Positions 42,049 to 51,070 of a stretch of 64,000 nt of DNA are shown here, in pieces (the stretch's first letter is position 1; the number at the start of each line of letters is the position of its first letter). The DNA comes from JANYLB01 sp963837715 (GTDB lineage: Bacteria; Actinomycetota; Acidimicrobiia; IMCC26256; JANYLB01): assembly GCA_963837715.1 (NCBI GenBank), contig CAWIOF010000002.1, forward strand, positions 1,736,001 to 1,800,000. Direction: 5' to 3'. A model generated the notes under the pieces. The model was not told where the DNA came from. It ran no database searches and worked only from the letters and a program-made list of their open reading frames with translations. The translations under genes were made by a program, and so were the position numbers.

Positions 42049-43524
42049 TCAGCCGGGCCAGACGACGGACTGGAGCTCGGTGTAAGCGTGGAGGCCGAAC
42101 GAGCCGCCGTCGCGGCCGACTCCGCTCGACTTCGTACCGCCGAACGGCGTCTCCTGGTTCCGCTGCACCGTGTTGAGCCCGACGTTGCCGGCCCGCATCC
42201 GGCGGCTCACGCGCATCGCGCGAGCCGTGTCGGCGCTGAACACGTAGTCGTAGAGCCCGAACTCGGTGCCGTTCGCGAGCGCGATGCCTTCGTCGTCGTC
42301 GTCGAACGGGATCACGACCACCACCGGGCCGAAGATCTCCTCCTGCACGACCTTCATGCCGGCCCGGCCACCGGAGATGAGCGTCGGCTCGACGTAGAAG
42401 CCGCGCTCGAGGTGCTCGGGGCGGCCGCCGCCCGCGACGATCTCGCCGCCCTCCTCCTTGCCGGCGTCGATGTAGCCCTGCACTCGGTCGCGGTGCGCGC
42501 CGGTGATGAGCGGGCCGATCACGGTGTCGGCCTCGAGGGGGTCGCCGACCTTCAGCGCGCCGGCCATCTGCGCGAGACCTCCGACCACCTGCTCGTAGAT
42601 GGAACGGTGCACGATCGCCCGGGTCGGCGCGGTGCAGATCTGGCCCGAGTGGAACGTCCACGTGGAACCGATCATCCCGACCGCGGTCTTCACGTCGGCG
42701 TCGTCGAGCACGAGGGCCGCGCCCTTGCCGCCGAGCTCGAGCAGCTGACGCTTGAACGTGCGTCCGGCGACCTCGCCGATGCGGCTGCCCACCGCCGAGC
42801 TCCCGGTGAAGCTCACCATGTCGACGTCGGGCGACTCGACGAGCGCCGCGCCGCTCGCGGGCGACGAGCCCACCACCACGTTCACGACTCCCGGCGGGAA
42901 GCCGACGTCCTGGAGGATCTTCACCAACTCGATCACGGCGAGCGGGTCCTGGCCGGCGGGGCGCACGACGACCGTGTTGCCCGCCGCGAGCGCCGGGCCG
43001 ATCTTGCCGGCCATGTTCACGAGGGGGAAGTTGTAGGAGGTGATGCACGCGACAACACCCACCGGCTGTCGACGGGCGAGCGCACCCATCAGCCCACCGG
43101 GAGCGAGCGGAGTCGCGGCCATCTCCTGAGGTGCGAGCGGGAGCACCGTCGGCTCCAGCGCGCCACGCGCGTAGCGGTCGAACCGGGTCGCGGTCATCGG
43201 CACCTGCATCTGCTTGCCGACCGTCGCGGTGCACCCCGTCTCCGCGATCACCAGCGGCACGAGATCGGCGGCCTGCTCACGGATGCGCTCGGCCGCGGCC
43301 TGCAGGAGCGCGGCGCGCGCCTCCGGCGTGGTCTGCGACCAGGCGGGGAACGCCTCCGCTGCGGCCCGTGCAGCCTCGTTCGCCTGGTCGACCGACGCCT
43401 CGGGTGCCGCGCCCACGACCTCCTCGGTCGCCGGGTTGATCACCTCGTAGGTGCCGTCGGCGCCCGGCTCCCAGGAGTCGCCGATGAGCAGACGGAAATC
43501 GGTGCTCGTGGCCGTGTGGGCCAT
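42049..43524 (-). CDS. aldehyde dehydrogenase family protein
   Basis: A 491-residue NAD(P)-dependent dehydrogenase. FTGSSAVGSRIGEVAG holds the cofactor loop, LELGGKGAALVLDD has the catalytic Glu, and SGQICTAPTRAIVH the nucleophile Cys. The C-terminal NTVQRNQETPFGGTKSSGVG is typical. It is divergent from the LLM gene at 43629 and ahead of the three minus-strand LLM genes. The KstR-like site in the divergent gap may control both sides. Confidence 0.92.
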   Translation of the reverse strand: MAHTATSTDFRLLIGDSWEPGADGTYEVINPATEEVVGAAPEASVDQANEAARAAAEAFPAWSQTTPEARAALLQAAAERIREQAADLVPLVIAETGCTATVGKQMQVPMTATRFDRYARGALEPTVLPLAPQEMAATPLAPGGLMGALARRQPVGVVACITSYNFPLVNMAGKIGPALAAGNTVVVRPAGQDPLAVIELVKILQDVGFPPGVVNVVVGSSPASGAALVESPDVDMVSFTGSSAVGSRIGEVAGRTFKRQLLELGGKGAALVLDDADVKTAVGMIGSTWTFHSGQICTAPTRAIVHRSIYEQVVGGLAQMAGALKVGDPLEADTVIGPLITGAHRDRVQGYIDAGKEEGGEIVAGGGRPEHLERGFYVEPTLISGGRAGMKVVQEEIFGPVVVVIPFDDDDEGIALANGTEFGLYDYVFSADTARAMRVSRRMRAGNVGLNTVQRNQETPFGGTKSSGVGRDGGSFGLHAYTELQSVVWPG

Positions 43525-43581
43525 GGCCGGTACCCCCCGGGGTCGTGGTGCGCTCGTCGCGAACTGGCTGGCGCGCGGGAC

Positions 43582-43595
43582 TATAACGCGTTCTA
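43582..43595. promoter_or_regulatory. KstR-like 14-bp palindrome
   Basis: TATAACGCGTTCTA fits TNNAACNNGTTNNA, the published mycobacterial KstR motif for steroid-catabolism genes. It is 57 bases upstream of the aldehyde dehydrogenase start and 33 upstream of the LLM start, over the expected -35 of the latter. The regulator gene is not in the window. Confidence 0.55.
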
Positions 43596-43616
43596 TTTCT
43601 CAGGTCTCCGCCGATC

Positions 43617-43622
43617 TAGGGT
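43617..43622 (+). promoter_or_regulatory. candidate -10 box of a leaderless promoter (LLM gene)
   Basis: TAGGGT followed by six bases and the ATG at 43629, with no ribosome site between. Fits TANNNT-N6-ATG. Confidence 0.5.
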
Positions 43623-43628
43623 CGCACC

Positions 43629-44510
43629 ATGAACCTCGGACGAGTCGGGATCTGGACCGCATACCTCAACACGCAACCGTCGGCGCAGGCATGCGAGACC
43701 GTCGCCGAGCTCGAGGAACTCGGGTACGGCGCGCTCTGGCTTCCCGAGGCGTTCAGCCGGGATCCGCTCGTGAGCGCGGGGCTGTTCCTCGCCACGACCG
43801 AACGACTGGTGCTCGCCACCGGGATCGCCACCATCTACGGGCGCGACGCGACTTCGATGGCATGCGGCCAGAAGACCCTCGCTGAGGCGTTCCCCGAGCG
43901 CTTCCTCCTCGGCCTCGGTGTGAGCCACCTCCCCGCGATCGAGGGCATGCGCGGTCAGACCTACGGTCCCCCGCTCGCGACGATGCGTGCCTACCTCGAC
44001 GCGATGGACCTCGTCCCCTACCTCGCGGTGCCACCCGAATCCGCGCCGCTGCGGGTGCTCGCCGCCCTCGGGCCGAAGATGCTCGCGCTCGCCGCCGAGC
44101 GCGCCTCCGGCGCCCATCCGTACTTCGTGCCGGTCGAACACACGGCGATCGCACGCGGGATCCTCGGTGCGGGGCCGATCCTCGCTCCGGAGCAGATGGT
44201 CGTGCTCGAGACCGATCCGGCTGCGGCCCGGGCCGTCGCCCGCAGGGCCATGTCGATCTACCTGGGCCTCCCCAACTACACGAACAACCTGCTCCGGCTC
44301 GGGTTCACCGAGTCCGACCTCGCCGACGGCGGCAGCGACCGGCTGGTCGACGCGATCGTCGTCTGGGGCGACGAGGAGACGATCGCCGCCCGGGTGCAGG
44401 CGCACCACGACGCCGGCGCCGACCACGTCTGCATCCAGCTCCTGGGCCCCTCCGACACCGCGCCGCCGCTCGAAGGCTGGCGTCGGCTCGCTCCGGCGCT
44501 CCTCGGCTGA
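43629..44510 (+). CDS. LLM-class F420-dependent oxidoreductase
   Basis: A 293-residue enzyme of the TIGR03620-like group: MNLGRVGIWTAYLNTQPSA, LEELGYGALWLPEAFSRDPL, LGLGVSHLPAIEGM, and VPVEHTAIARGILGAG. It probably reduces or oxidises a substrate with F420. Divergent from the aldehyde dehydrogenase across a KstR-like site. It is followed 105 bases on by an epimerase-like gene. Confidence 0.86.
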   Translation: MNLGRVGIWTAYLNTQPSAQACETVAELEELGYGALWLPEAFSRDPLVSAGLFLATTERLVLATGIATIYGRDATSMACGQKTLAEAFPERFLLGLGVSHLPAIEGMRGQTYGPPLATMRAYLDAMDLVPYLAVPPESAPLRVLAALGPKMLALAAERASGAHPYFVPVEHTAIARGILGAGPILAPEQMVVLETDPAAARAVARRAMSIYLGLPNYTNNLLRLGFTESDLADGGSDRLVDAIVVWGDEETIAARVQAHHDAGADHVCIQLLGPSDTAPPLEGWRRLAPALLG

Positions 44511-44615
44511 CCGATCCTCGACTGACCAGCAAGAACTCCTTCAGGAAGGCTCCCCGGGCGCCGAGAATCCGGCGAAGGGCAACCAGGTCCTTTTGGGTCG
44601 GTACGAGGAGCGGAC

Positions 44616-45524
44616 ATGGACGACAGCTGGACCCGGGGACCTGTGGTCATCGTCGGCGCGGGCGGGCAGGTCGGTGGTGCTCTCCAGCGCCGTCTCGACG
44701 ATCTCCCCCTCGAGGTCCGTCCGATCGGACGGGGCGACGACCTCACCCATGCGGCACACGACGCCGACACGCTCATCCACCTCGCCGGCGCGATCGCGCC
44801 GCGCCGGCCGAACACGTTCGAGCGGGCCAACGTCGGGACGACGCGCGCGACCGTGCGCGCGCTCCAGGGCTCGTCGGTTCGTCGAGTCGTGTTCCTGTCG
44901 TTTCCCGGCGCGAACCCCACGTCGTCGAACACGTTCCTGCGCACAAAGGGTGAGGCCGAGGCGATGCTCGCCGGGACCGGAGTTCCGACCACGGTGCTCC
45001 GCTGCGACCACATCATCGGCCCTCCTTCGGAACCAGGTCCGACCGCCACCGCCTTCCTCACGCGCGGCGACCACGCGGTCGCCGTGCTCGGCACCGGCCG
45101 CCAGCGGTGGACTCCGGTGCTGCGGGAAGACGTCGTCGAAGCGGTGCTGCACGCCGCGCTCGACCCCGCGACACCAGCCGGTGTCTTCGAGCTCGCGGGC
45201 CCCGACGTCGTGACCGTCGACGAGCTGGTCGACCGGATCAACGGTCGCGCCGTCCGCAAGCGCCACCTCCACGGCGCGGCCGCCCACGTGATCGCCGCGC
45301 TGCTCCCCTCGTTGCACGCTGCGACGGTAGAGATCATGGCCGACGACTGCGTCCTCGACGGCGCACCGACGGCGGCTGCGTTCGGCATCACCCGTCACGG
45401 CCTCGACACGCTCTGGCCCCGCGTCGGCGCGCCGAGTAGCCCGTCGGCCCAGCACCGCCCCACGACCCGGACCACCGAGTCGGCCCCACCGACCGCGTCC
45501 ACCACCACCGCCGACGCCAACTGA
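44616..45524 (+). CDS. NAD-dependent epimerase/dehydratase-like protein (atypical SDR)
   Basis: A 302-residue atypical short-chain dehydrogenase. GPVVIVGAGGQVGGALQRRL is the nucleotide loop, LIHLAGAIAPRRP follows, and GVFELAGPDVVTVDELVDRI is the NmrA/epimerase-like C-terminal feature. The usual YxxxK is not clear, so it may be a binding or regulatory protein. The last 40 residues are Pro/Thr/Ser rich and look disordered. GAGGAG precedes ATG 44616. Confidence 0.78.
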   Translation: MDDSWTRGPVVIVGAGGQVGGALQRRLDDLPLEVRPIGRGDDLTHAAHDADTLIHLAGAIAPRRPNTFERANVGTTRATVRALQGSSVRRVVFLSFPGANPTSSNTFLRTKGEAEAMLAGTGVPTTVLRCDHIIGPPSEPGPTATAFLTRGDHAVAVLGTGRQRWTPVLREDVVEAVLHAALDPATPAGVFELAGPDVVTVDELVDRINGRAVRKRHLHGAAAHVIAALLPSLHAATVEIMADDCVLDGAPTAAAFGITRHGLDTLWPRVGAPSSPSAQHRPTTRTTESAPPTASTTTADAN

Positions 45525-45607
45525 CGCCACCAACCCGGCCCGCCCCCGCCAACATGGTGGTGGAGTACGGGGTTCGGGAGGGTGCGAGCGGTGGGTTCCG
45601 GCTCGGG

Positions 45608-46822
45608 TTACTGATCGAGGGGGAGGCGGAGCATGCGGATGGCGTTGCCGCGGACGATCTTGTAGATGTCGTCGTCGGAGAGGTCCTGCATGATCTCCAT
45701 GGCGACCTTCTTGGTGTGCGGCCACGTCGAGTCGCTGTGGGGGTAGTCGGTCTCGAAGGTGACGTTCTCGACGCCGATCACGTCGAGCGACTTGAGGCCG
45801 TGGACGTCGTCGAAGAAGCAGCCGTAGACGTGGTCGTGGAAGTACTCCGACGGCGGGCGCTTCACCTTGTCTTCGACGCCGCCCCAACCCCGGTTCTCGT
45901 GCCACACCGCGTCGGCACGCTCGAGCACGTAGGGGATCCAACCGATCTGACCCTCGGAGTACGCGAGCTCGAGCTGCGGGAAGCGCTCGAGGACGCCCGA
46001 CATCAGGTAGTCGACGAGTGACATCGCCGCGTTCATGTACGTGAGCGTGGAACCGACGGCGGGCGGCGCGTCGGCCGACGTCGACGGCATCTTCGAGCTG
46101 GAACCGATGTGCATCGACACGACGGTCTCGGTCTCGGCGCAGGCGGCGAAGAACGGGTCCCAGTAGTCGGTGTGCACACTCGGCAGACCGAGGAACGGCG
46201 GGATCTCGCTGAAGCACACCGCGTGTGCACCCCGGGCCGCGTTGCGCCGGACCTCGGCCGCGGCGAGCTCGGCGTCCCACAGCTGGACGATCGGGAGCGG
46301 GATGAGGCGGCCGTCGGAGCCGGCGCACCAGCCGTCGAACATCCAGTCGTTGTAGGCCTTCACGCACAGATCGGCGAGCTCACGGTCCTTGGCTTCCATG
46401 AACGTCTGGCCACAGAAGCGCGGGAACGACGGGAACGAGAGCGACGCCTCGACCCAGTTGACGTCCATGTCCTTCAGGCGCTCGACCGGGTCGAAGCAGC
46501 CGGGGCGCATGTCGTCGTAGGTGATCGGGCTGACCGTGACCTCTTCGCGGGGCACGCCGACCGCGGCCGACAGGCGCGTCTGCGGCATCTTGAGATCTTC
46601 GTAGTACCACCAGTCGCAGTAGGTGCCGTCTTCGCCCTTCTCCGCGGCGCGGTAGTCGAACTTGCCGCCGATGAAGGTCATCTCCGCGATCTTCGTGCGC
46701 ACGACCCGTGGGCCGATCTCCTTGAACTTCGCCGGGAGGCGGTCCTGCCACACCCCCGCAGGCTCGATCACGTGGTCGTCGACCGAGATGACCTTGGGGA
46801 AGTTGTCGGCGGTGAAATCCAT
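45608..46822 (-). CDS. amidohydrolase family protein (amidohydrolase_2)
   Basis: A 404-residue metal-dependent hydrolase or decarboxylase of the ACMSD/gamma-resorcylate decarboxylase-like branch: VISVDDHVIEP at the N-terminus, VVSMHIGSSSKMPS, LAYSEGQIGWIPYVLER, and FETDYPHSDSTWPHT with metal and catalytic Asp/His. Likely acts on an aromatic or cyclic acid. A TAGGCT box six bases before ATG 46822 suggests a leaderless transcript, with an operator-like palindrome just beyond it. Divergent from a second amidohydrolase. Confidence 0.86.
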   Translation of the reverse strand: MDFTADNFPKVISVDDHVIEPAGVWQDRLPAKFKEIGPRVVRTKIAEMTFIGGKFDYRAAEKGEDGTYCDWWYYEDLKMPQTRLSAAVGVPREEVTVSPITYDDMRPGCFDPVERLKDMDVNWVEASLSFPSFPRFCGQTFMEAKDRELADLCVKAYNDWMFDGWCAGSDGRLIPLPIVQLWDAELAAAEVRRNAARGAHAVCFSEIPPFLGLPSVHTDYWDPFFAACAETETVVSMHIGSSSKMPSTSADAPPAVGSTLTYMNAAMSLVDYLMSGVLERFPQLELAYSEGQIGWIPYVLERADAVWHENRGWGGVEDKVKRPPSEYFHDHVYGCFFDDVHGLKSLDVIGVENVTFETDYPHSDSTWPHTKKVAMEIMQDLSDDDIYKIVRGNAIRMLRLPLDQ

Positions 46823-46836
46823 GCCCGGAGCCTAGA

Positions 46837-46853
46837 CCTGACGACCCGTCAGA
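46837..46853. promoter_or_regulatory. 17-bp operator-like palindrome between divergent amidohydrolases
   Basis: CCTGACGACCCGTCAGA has perfect 6-base arms CTGACG/CGTCAG around ACC. It sits 3 bases upstream of the minus-strand -10 candidate TAGGCT (46829-46834) and 20 bases before ATG 46874. Nearly the same palindrome lies at 14000-14016. Confidence 0.5.
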
Positions 46854-46873
46854 TGCGGTGCCAGACTGTGGCC

Positions 46874-48604
46874 ATGCTTGATCTCATCATCTCGGGTGGC
46901 ACGGTCGTCGACGGGACCGGGTCACCGGCCCGGACCGCCGACATCGGCGTGCGCGACGGCCGGATCGTGGCCGTGGCCGAACCCGGCGCCCTCGCCGCCG
47001 AAGGCGCGGCCACCACCGTCGACGCCACCGGCAGGCTCGTCACCCCTGGCTTCGTCGACCCGCACACCCACTACGACGCCCAGCTCTTCTGGGACCCCGT
47101 CGCCTCGCCGTCGAACGTGCACGGCGTCACCACGATCATCAACGGCAACTGCGGCTTCACCCTCGCGCCCATCAAGGCGCGCGATGCCGACTACATCCGG
47201 AAGATGATGGCGAAGGTCGAGGGCATGCCCCTCCCCGCACTCGAGACCGGCGTGAAGTGGGACTGGGAGAGCTTCTCCGAGTACCTCGACCGCCTCGACG
47301 GCAACATCGGCGTGAACGCGGGCTTCCTCGTCGGCCACTGCGCGCTGCGGCGCTACGTGATGGGTGAGGAGTCGGTCGGCAACGAGGCCACCCCCGAGCA
47401 GCTCGACGCGATGGTGCAGCTCCTGCACGACTCGATCGAGGCGGGCGGCCTCGGCTTCTCGACCACGCTCTCGTACACCCACTCCGACGGCGACGGGAAG
47501 CCGGTACCGTCACGCTGGGCGACGCACGAAGAGGTGCTCGCGCTCTGCGGCGCGGTCAAGACCCACGAGGGCACCACCCTCGAGGGCATCGTCGACGGGT
47601 GCCTCGACCAGTTCGCCGACGACGAGATCGACCTGTTCGTGAAGATGTCGGTCGCGGGTGGTCGGCCGCTCAACTGGAACGTGCTCACCGTCGACTCGCG
47701 GGTACCGGAGCGGGTGACGCGCCAGCTCGACGCGTCGACGCAGGCCGAGGCCGCCGGCGGACGCATCGTCGCGCTCACCATGCCGGTGCTCGTGCCGATG
47801 AACATGAGCTTCCTCACCTACTGCGCGCTCTTCATGCTGCCGGGCTGGAAGGAGGTCATGACGCTTCCCGTGCCGGAACGGATGGAGAAGCTGCGCGACC
47901 CCGAGACGCGCGCCTGGATGAACGACCGCGCCCACAGCGAGGAGGCCGGCGTGTTCCGTCGACTCGCCGACTGGGGCAACTACGTGCTCGGCGACACGTA
48001 CTCCGAAGCCAACGAAGGTCTCAAGGGCAAGATCGTGAAGGACCTCGCGGCCGAGCGCGGCACGTCGTCGTTCGACACGCTGCTCGACATCGTGCTGAAC
48101 GACGATCTCCGCACCATCCTGTGGCCGATAGCCCCCGACGGCGACGCGGCATCGTGGGACCTGCGCAAGACGGTGTGGGACGACCCCCGCGCCATGCTCG
48201 GCGGCTCCGACGCCGGCGCGCACCTCGACCGGATGTGCGGTGCCCCGTACACGACCCGATTCCTCGGCGACATGATCCGCGGCCGCAAGCTGGTGTCAAT
48301 CGAGCGCGCGGTGCAGATGATCACCGACACGCCCGCGAAGCTCTTCGGGCTGCGGGCGCGCGGTCGCATCGAGGAAGGCGCGCACGCCGACATCGTGGTG
48401 CTCGACCCCGAGACCGTCGGCTCCGAACCCGCCACGCTCGTCGCCGACCTGCCCGGCGGCACCGCCCGCCTCACCGCCGACTCCATCGGCATCGAGCACG
48501 TCTACGTGAACGGCGTCGAGACCGTCACCGACGGCGTCTCGACCGGCGCCCTCCCCGGCTCCCTCATCCGCAGCGGCCGCGACACGTCGACCGTCCTGCC
48601 CTAA
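46874..48604 (+). CDS. N-acyl-D-amino-acid deacylase-like amidohydrolase
   Basis: A 576-residue amidohydrolase of the D-aminoacylase type. LIISGGTVVDGTGSP opens the composite beta domain, FVDPHTHYDAQLFWDP gives the metal His pair, GHCALRRYVMG follows, and GGSDAGAHLDRMCGAP carries the late metal Asp. The C-terminal GRIEEGAHADIVVLDPETVG is typical. Cytoplasmic, no signal peptide. ATG 46874 starts the conserved domain; longer frames are antisense to the divergent amidohydrolase. Such enzymes release D-amino acids or hydrolyse hydantoin-like rings. Confidence 0.87.
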   Translation: MLDLIISGGTVVDGTGSPARTADIGVRDGRIVAVAEPGALAAEGAATTVDATGRLVTPGFVDPHTHYDAQLFWDPVASPSNVHGVTTIINGNCGFTLAPIKARDADYIRKMMAKVEGMPLPALETGVKWDWESFSEYLDRLDGNIGVNAGFLVGHCALRRYVMGEESVGNEATPEQLDAMVQLLHDSIEAGGLGFSTTLSYTHSDGDGKPVPSRWATHEEVLALCGAVKTHEGTTLEGIVDGCLDQFADDEIDLFVKMSVAGGRPLNWNVLTVDSRVPERVTRQLDASTQAEAAGGRIVALTMPVLVPMNMSFLTYCALFMLPGWKEVMTLPVPERMEKLRDPETRAWMNDRAHSEEAGVFRRLADWGNYVLGDTYSEANEGLKGKIVKDLAAERGTSSFDTLLDIVLNDDLRTILWPIAPDGDAASWDLRKTVWDDPRAMLGGSDAGAHLDRMCGAPYTTRFLGDMIRGRKLVSIERAVQMITDTPAKLFGLRARGRIEEGAHADIVVLDPETVGSEPATLVADLPGGTARLTADSIGIEHVYVNGVETVTDGVSTGALPGSLIRSGRDTSTVLP

Positions 48605-48616
48605 CCCCCCGGCTTC

Positions 48617-48655
48617 GGCGTCAGAAAGACCCGTCACACGGGGGTTTCTGACGCC
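48617..48655. terminator. strong bidirectional terminator-like hairpin
   Basis: GGCGTCAGAAA (48617-48627) pairs perfectly with TTTCTGACGCC (48645-48655), enclosing a second stem CCCGT/ACGGG with a 3-base loop. It lies between convergent genes and provides an A/T-rich edge on both strands, so it can end transcription from either side. Confidence 0.7.
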
Positions 48656-48673
48656 AAAGCGATCCGGGGTGGG

Positions 48674-49297
48674 TCAGGGCGTCCAGGCGGCGAGGATGTC
48701 GGCGGTGGTGGTGAGGGTGGCGACGAGACTGAGGGTGTTGGCGATGACTGCTTCGGCGTACTCGGGTGGGACGCCGGCGACTGCGTCGCGGGGCATCACG
48801 AACTGGTAGCCGTGGTTCACGGCGTCGAACGCGAAGTTGGTCATGCCGATGTTCACCGACACGCCGACACCGACGATGGTGGTGACACCCTGGTTGCGGA
48901 GCACGGAGTCGAGTTGGGTGCCGGTCATCGGACCGAGGCCGTGGTACCGGGCGAGCAGAAGGTCTGTCGGCTCGACGCCGATCTCGGCCGGGGGCTGCAC
49001 CGCGGCGCTCCCCGGCGACAGCGGCACGGGCGACTTCTTCACGCCCAGGAACAGGCGGGCGTTCTTGTTCCCGCCGAGTCCGTCGTCACGCGTCTCGGCC
49101 GTGCAGTGGATGACGGGAATGCCGGCGGCGCGCGCCGCGCGCGCCAACGCGGCGCAGTGCGCGACGAGGTCGACCTCGGCAGCCGCAGCCGCGAGGGCCG
49201 GCAACGCCGACGGCTCCCCCACCACGCCGTTCTGCACCTCTTGCAACACCAGCGCGGTGTGGTCGGGGGCGACGAGCGACACCAGATCGAGCGGCAC
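48674..49297 (-). CDS. isochorismatase-fold hydrolase lacking the usual catalytic residues
   Basis: A 207-residue protein of the isochorismatase/cysteine hydrolase fold: HTALVLQEVQNGVVGEPS, IPVIHCTAETRDDG, VGVGVSVNIGMTNFAFDAVN, and FVMPRDAVAGVPPEYAEAV. The Asp of DxQ is replaced by Glu (QEVQN) and the nucleophile Cys position reads Gly (NIGMT), as in some non-thiol members. Enzyme activity is therefore uncertain. GTG 49297 has AGGGGAG three bases before it. It follows the acyl-CoA synthetase gene by 8 bases. Confidence 0.78.
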   Translation of the reverse strand: MPLDLVSLVAPDHTALVLQEVQNGVVGEPSALPALAAAAAEVDLVAHCAALARAARAAGIPVIHCTAETRDDGLGGNKNARLFLGVKKSPVPLSPGSAAVQPPAEIGVEPTDLLLARYHGLGPMTGTQLDSVLRNQGVTTIVGVGVSVNIGMTNFAFDAVNHGYQFVMPRDAVAGVPPEYAEAVIANTLSLVATLTTTADILAAWTP

Positions 49298-49305
49298 GGG
49301 CTCCC

Positions 49306-51024
49306 CTATTCCTCGATGAAGCCGGACGCGCCGGGGTCTTCCAACGCGCGCTTCACGACCTTGCCCGACGCGTTGCGCGGGAGACGCTCGACGCGCACCT
49401 CCCAGTGGACCGGGACCTTGTAATACGCGAGCTCCTCGGCGCACCACTGCGCGAGCAGCGCGGTGTCGAGCTCGTCGACGCCCTCGGCCGCGACGAGCAC
49501 GGCCTTGACCTCTTGGCCCAGCTCCGGGTGGTCGACGCCGATCACCGCGACTTCCTCCACGTGGGGATGCGCCTCGAGTCGCTGCTCGATCTCGACCGGG
49601 TACACGTTCTCGCCCCCGCGCAGGATGAGGTCGCGCTTGCGCGACGCGAGAAAGAGGCGCCCGTCTTCGATCCGCCCGATGTCGCCGGTGCGCAACCAGT
49701 GGCCGGGAGCGATCACGTCGGCGGTGGCCTCCGGTCGGCGCCAGTAGCCCGGCATCACCATCGGACCCCGGATGCAGATCTCGCCTTCTTCGCCCTCGGG
49801 CAGCGCGACGCCGGCGGGGTCGCGGATCTCGAGCTCCACCGTGGGCAGCGGGCGACCGGCGGAGTCGGGATAGGCGAGCAGCTCGTCGCCCGAGTTGAGG
49901 GTGGCGAGCGCAGCGCATTCGGTCTGGCCGTAGCCGAGGCCGAGCGACGTGGCGACCCACGGCAACGCCTCGCGCGTCTCGCGTTGGAGGTCGCGGGACA
50001 GCGGTGAGCCGCCGCCTCCCAGCGTGCGGAGGCTGGTGAGGTCGTGGTCGGCGAGGCCGGGGTGGTTCACGAACCGGTGCAGCAGCGCGGTGGTGAAGCC
50101 CCAACCGGTGATGCGCTCACGTTCGATGAGCTCGCACACGACCTCGGGGTCGAAGCGACCGACGGTCCAGACCGACTTCGTGCCGCTCACCGCCAGCGCG
50201 ATCGCGGCGGTGTGGAGCCCCGACACGTGGAAGAGCGGGCTCGTGACGAGTTGGCACGGCGGCGGCGAACCTTCCGGCGGCGGGTTCAGCATCATCATCC
50301 GCAGGCCCTGGAAGAAGCTGAGTCCGAGCAGCGCGCCGACGTTGCGGTGGCTGTTGATCGCACCCTTCGGCCGTCCGGTGGTGCCACTCGTGTAGAGCAG
50401 GATCGCGGGGTCGTCTTCGCCGATGGGTTGGTCGGGCATCGGCGCGTCGGGCCGGCCCCGCCAGATCGCCTCGAAGTCGTCTTCGATCACGACCGTGGGC
50501 ACGCCCGGATCCGCGCCGTCGAGGCGCGCGAGCCGGCGGCGGTCGGCGACGAGCACCGTCGGGTCGGAGTCTTCGATGCCGTAGCGGATCTCCGGACCGG
50601 TGGACCACCCGTTGAGGCCGACGCCGATCGCGCCGAGGCTGATCGCCGCCCAGAACGTGACGATCCACTCGGGCGAGTTCGCGCCCAGGATCGCGACCCG
50701 GTCGCCGGGACCGACTCCGTAGTCGTCGCGCAGGATCGCCGCGGTCGACGCGACCAACCGTTCGTGCTCCGCGAACGTGATGCGACGCTCGTGCACCCCG
50801 TCGCTGAACACCACGTAGTCGGCCGCACCGAACCCGACCGAGTTCACGACGATCTCGCGCAGGTCGTGGATCCGGTTCGCGAACGCCCGCATCCGTTCGC
50901 CGAGGACCTCGACCTCCTCGGTCGCGAAGGCGCCGCCGGGCGCGAGCAGCTCGGCTTCGATCTCGGCGAGGCGGGGTGGAACGCCGACGGGGCCCCGTGC
51001 GGGTGTGGAAACGGAAGGACTCAT
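49306..51024 (-). CDS. AMP-dependent acyl-CoA synthetase
   Basis: A 572-residue ligase with ILLYTSGTTGRPKGAINSH, GLGYGQTECAALAT, LRTGDIGRIEDGRLFLASRK, RDLILRGGENVYPVEIE, and Lys in RNASGKVVKRAL. ATG 51024 is followed by a normal N-terminal domain; the much longer open frame to 52398 is antisense to other genes. In operon with the isochorismatase-fold gene and divergent from a DinB-like gene. Confidence 0.88.
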   Translation of the reverse strand: MSPSVSTPARGPVGVPPRLAEIEAELLAPGGAFATEEVEVLGERMRAFANRIHDLREIVVNSVGFGAADYVVFSDGVHERRITFAEHERLVASTAAILRDDYGVGPGDRVAILGANSPEWIVTFWAAISLGAIGVGLNGWSTGPEIRYGIEDSDPTVLVADRRRLARLDGADPGVPTVVIEDDFEAIWRGRPDAPMPDQPIGEDDPAILLYTSGTTGRPKGAINSHRNVGALLGLSFFQGLRMMMLNPPPEGSPPPCQLVTSPLFHVSGLHTAAIALAVSGTKSVWTVGRFDPEVVCELIERERITGWGFTTALLHRFVNHPGLADHDLTSLRTLGGGGSPLSRDLQRETREALPWVATSLGLGYGQTECAALATLNSGDELLAYPDSAGRPLPTVELEIRDPAGVALPEGEEGEICIRGPMVMPGYWRRPEATADVIAPGHWLRTGDIGRIEDGRLFLASRKRDLILRGGENVYPVEIEQRLEAHPHVEEVAVIGVDHPELGQEVKAVLVAAEGVDELDTALLAQWCAEELAYYKVPVHWEVRVERLPRNASGKVVKRALEDPGASGFIEE

Positions 51025-51058
51025 GCGGTCCCGGAGGGTATCGGCTCTGTGCAGGGCG

Positions 51059-51064
51059 TAGCTT
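51059..51064 (+). promoter_or_regulatory. candidate -10 box of a leaderless promoter (DinB-like gene)
   Basis: TAGCTT followed by six bases and ATG 51071, no ribosome site. Fits TANNNT-N6-ATG. Confidence 0.5.
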
Positions 51065-51070
51065 GCTGCC

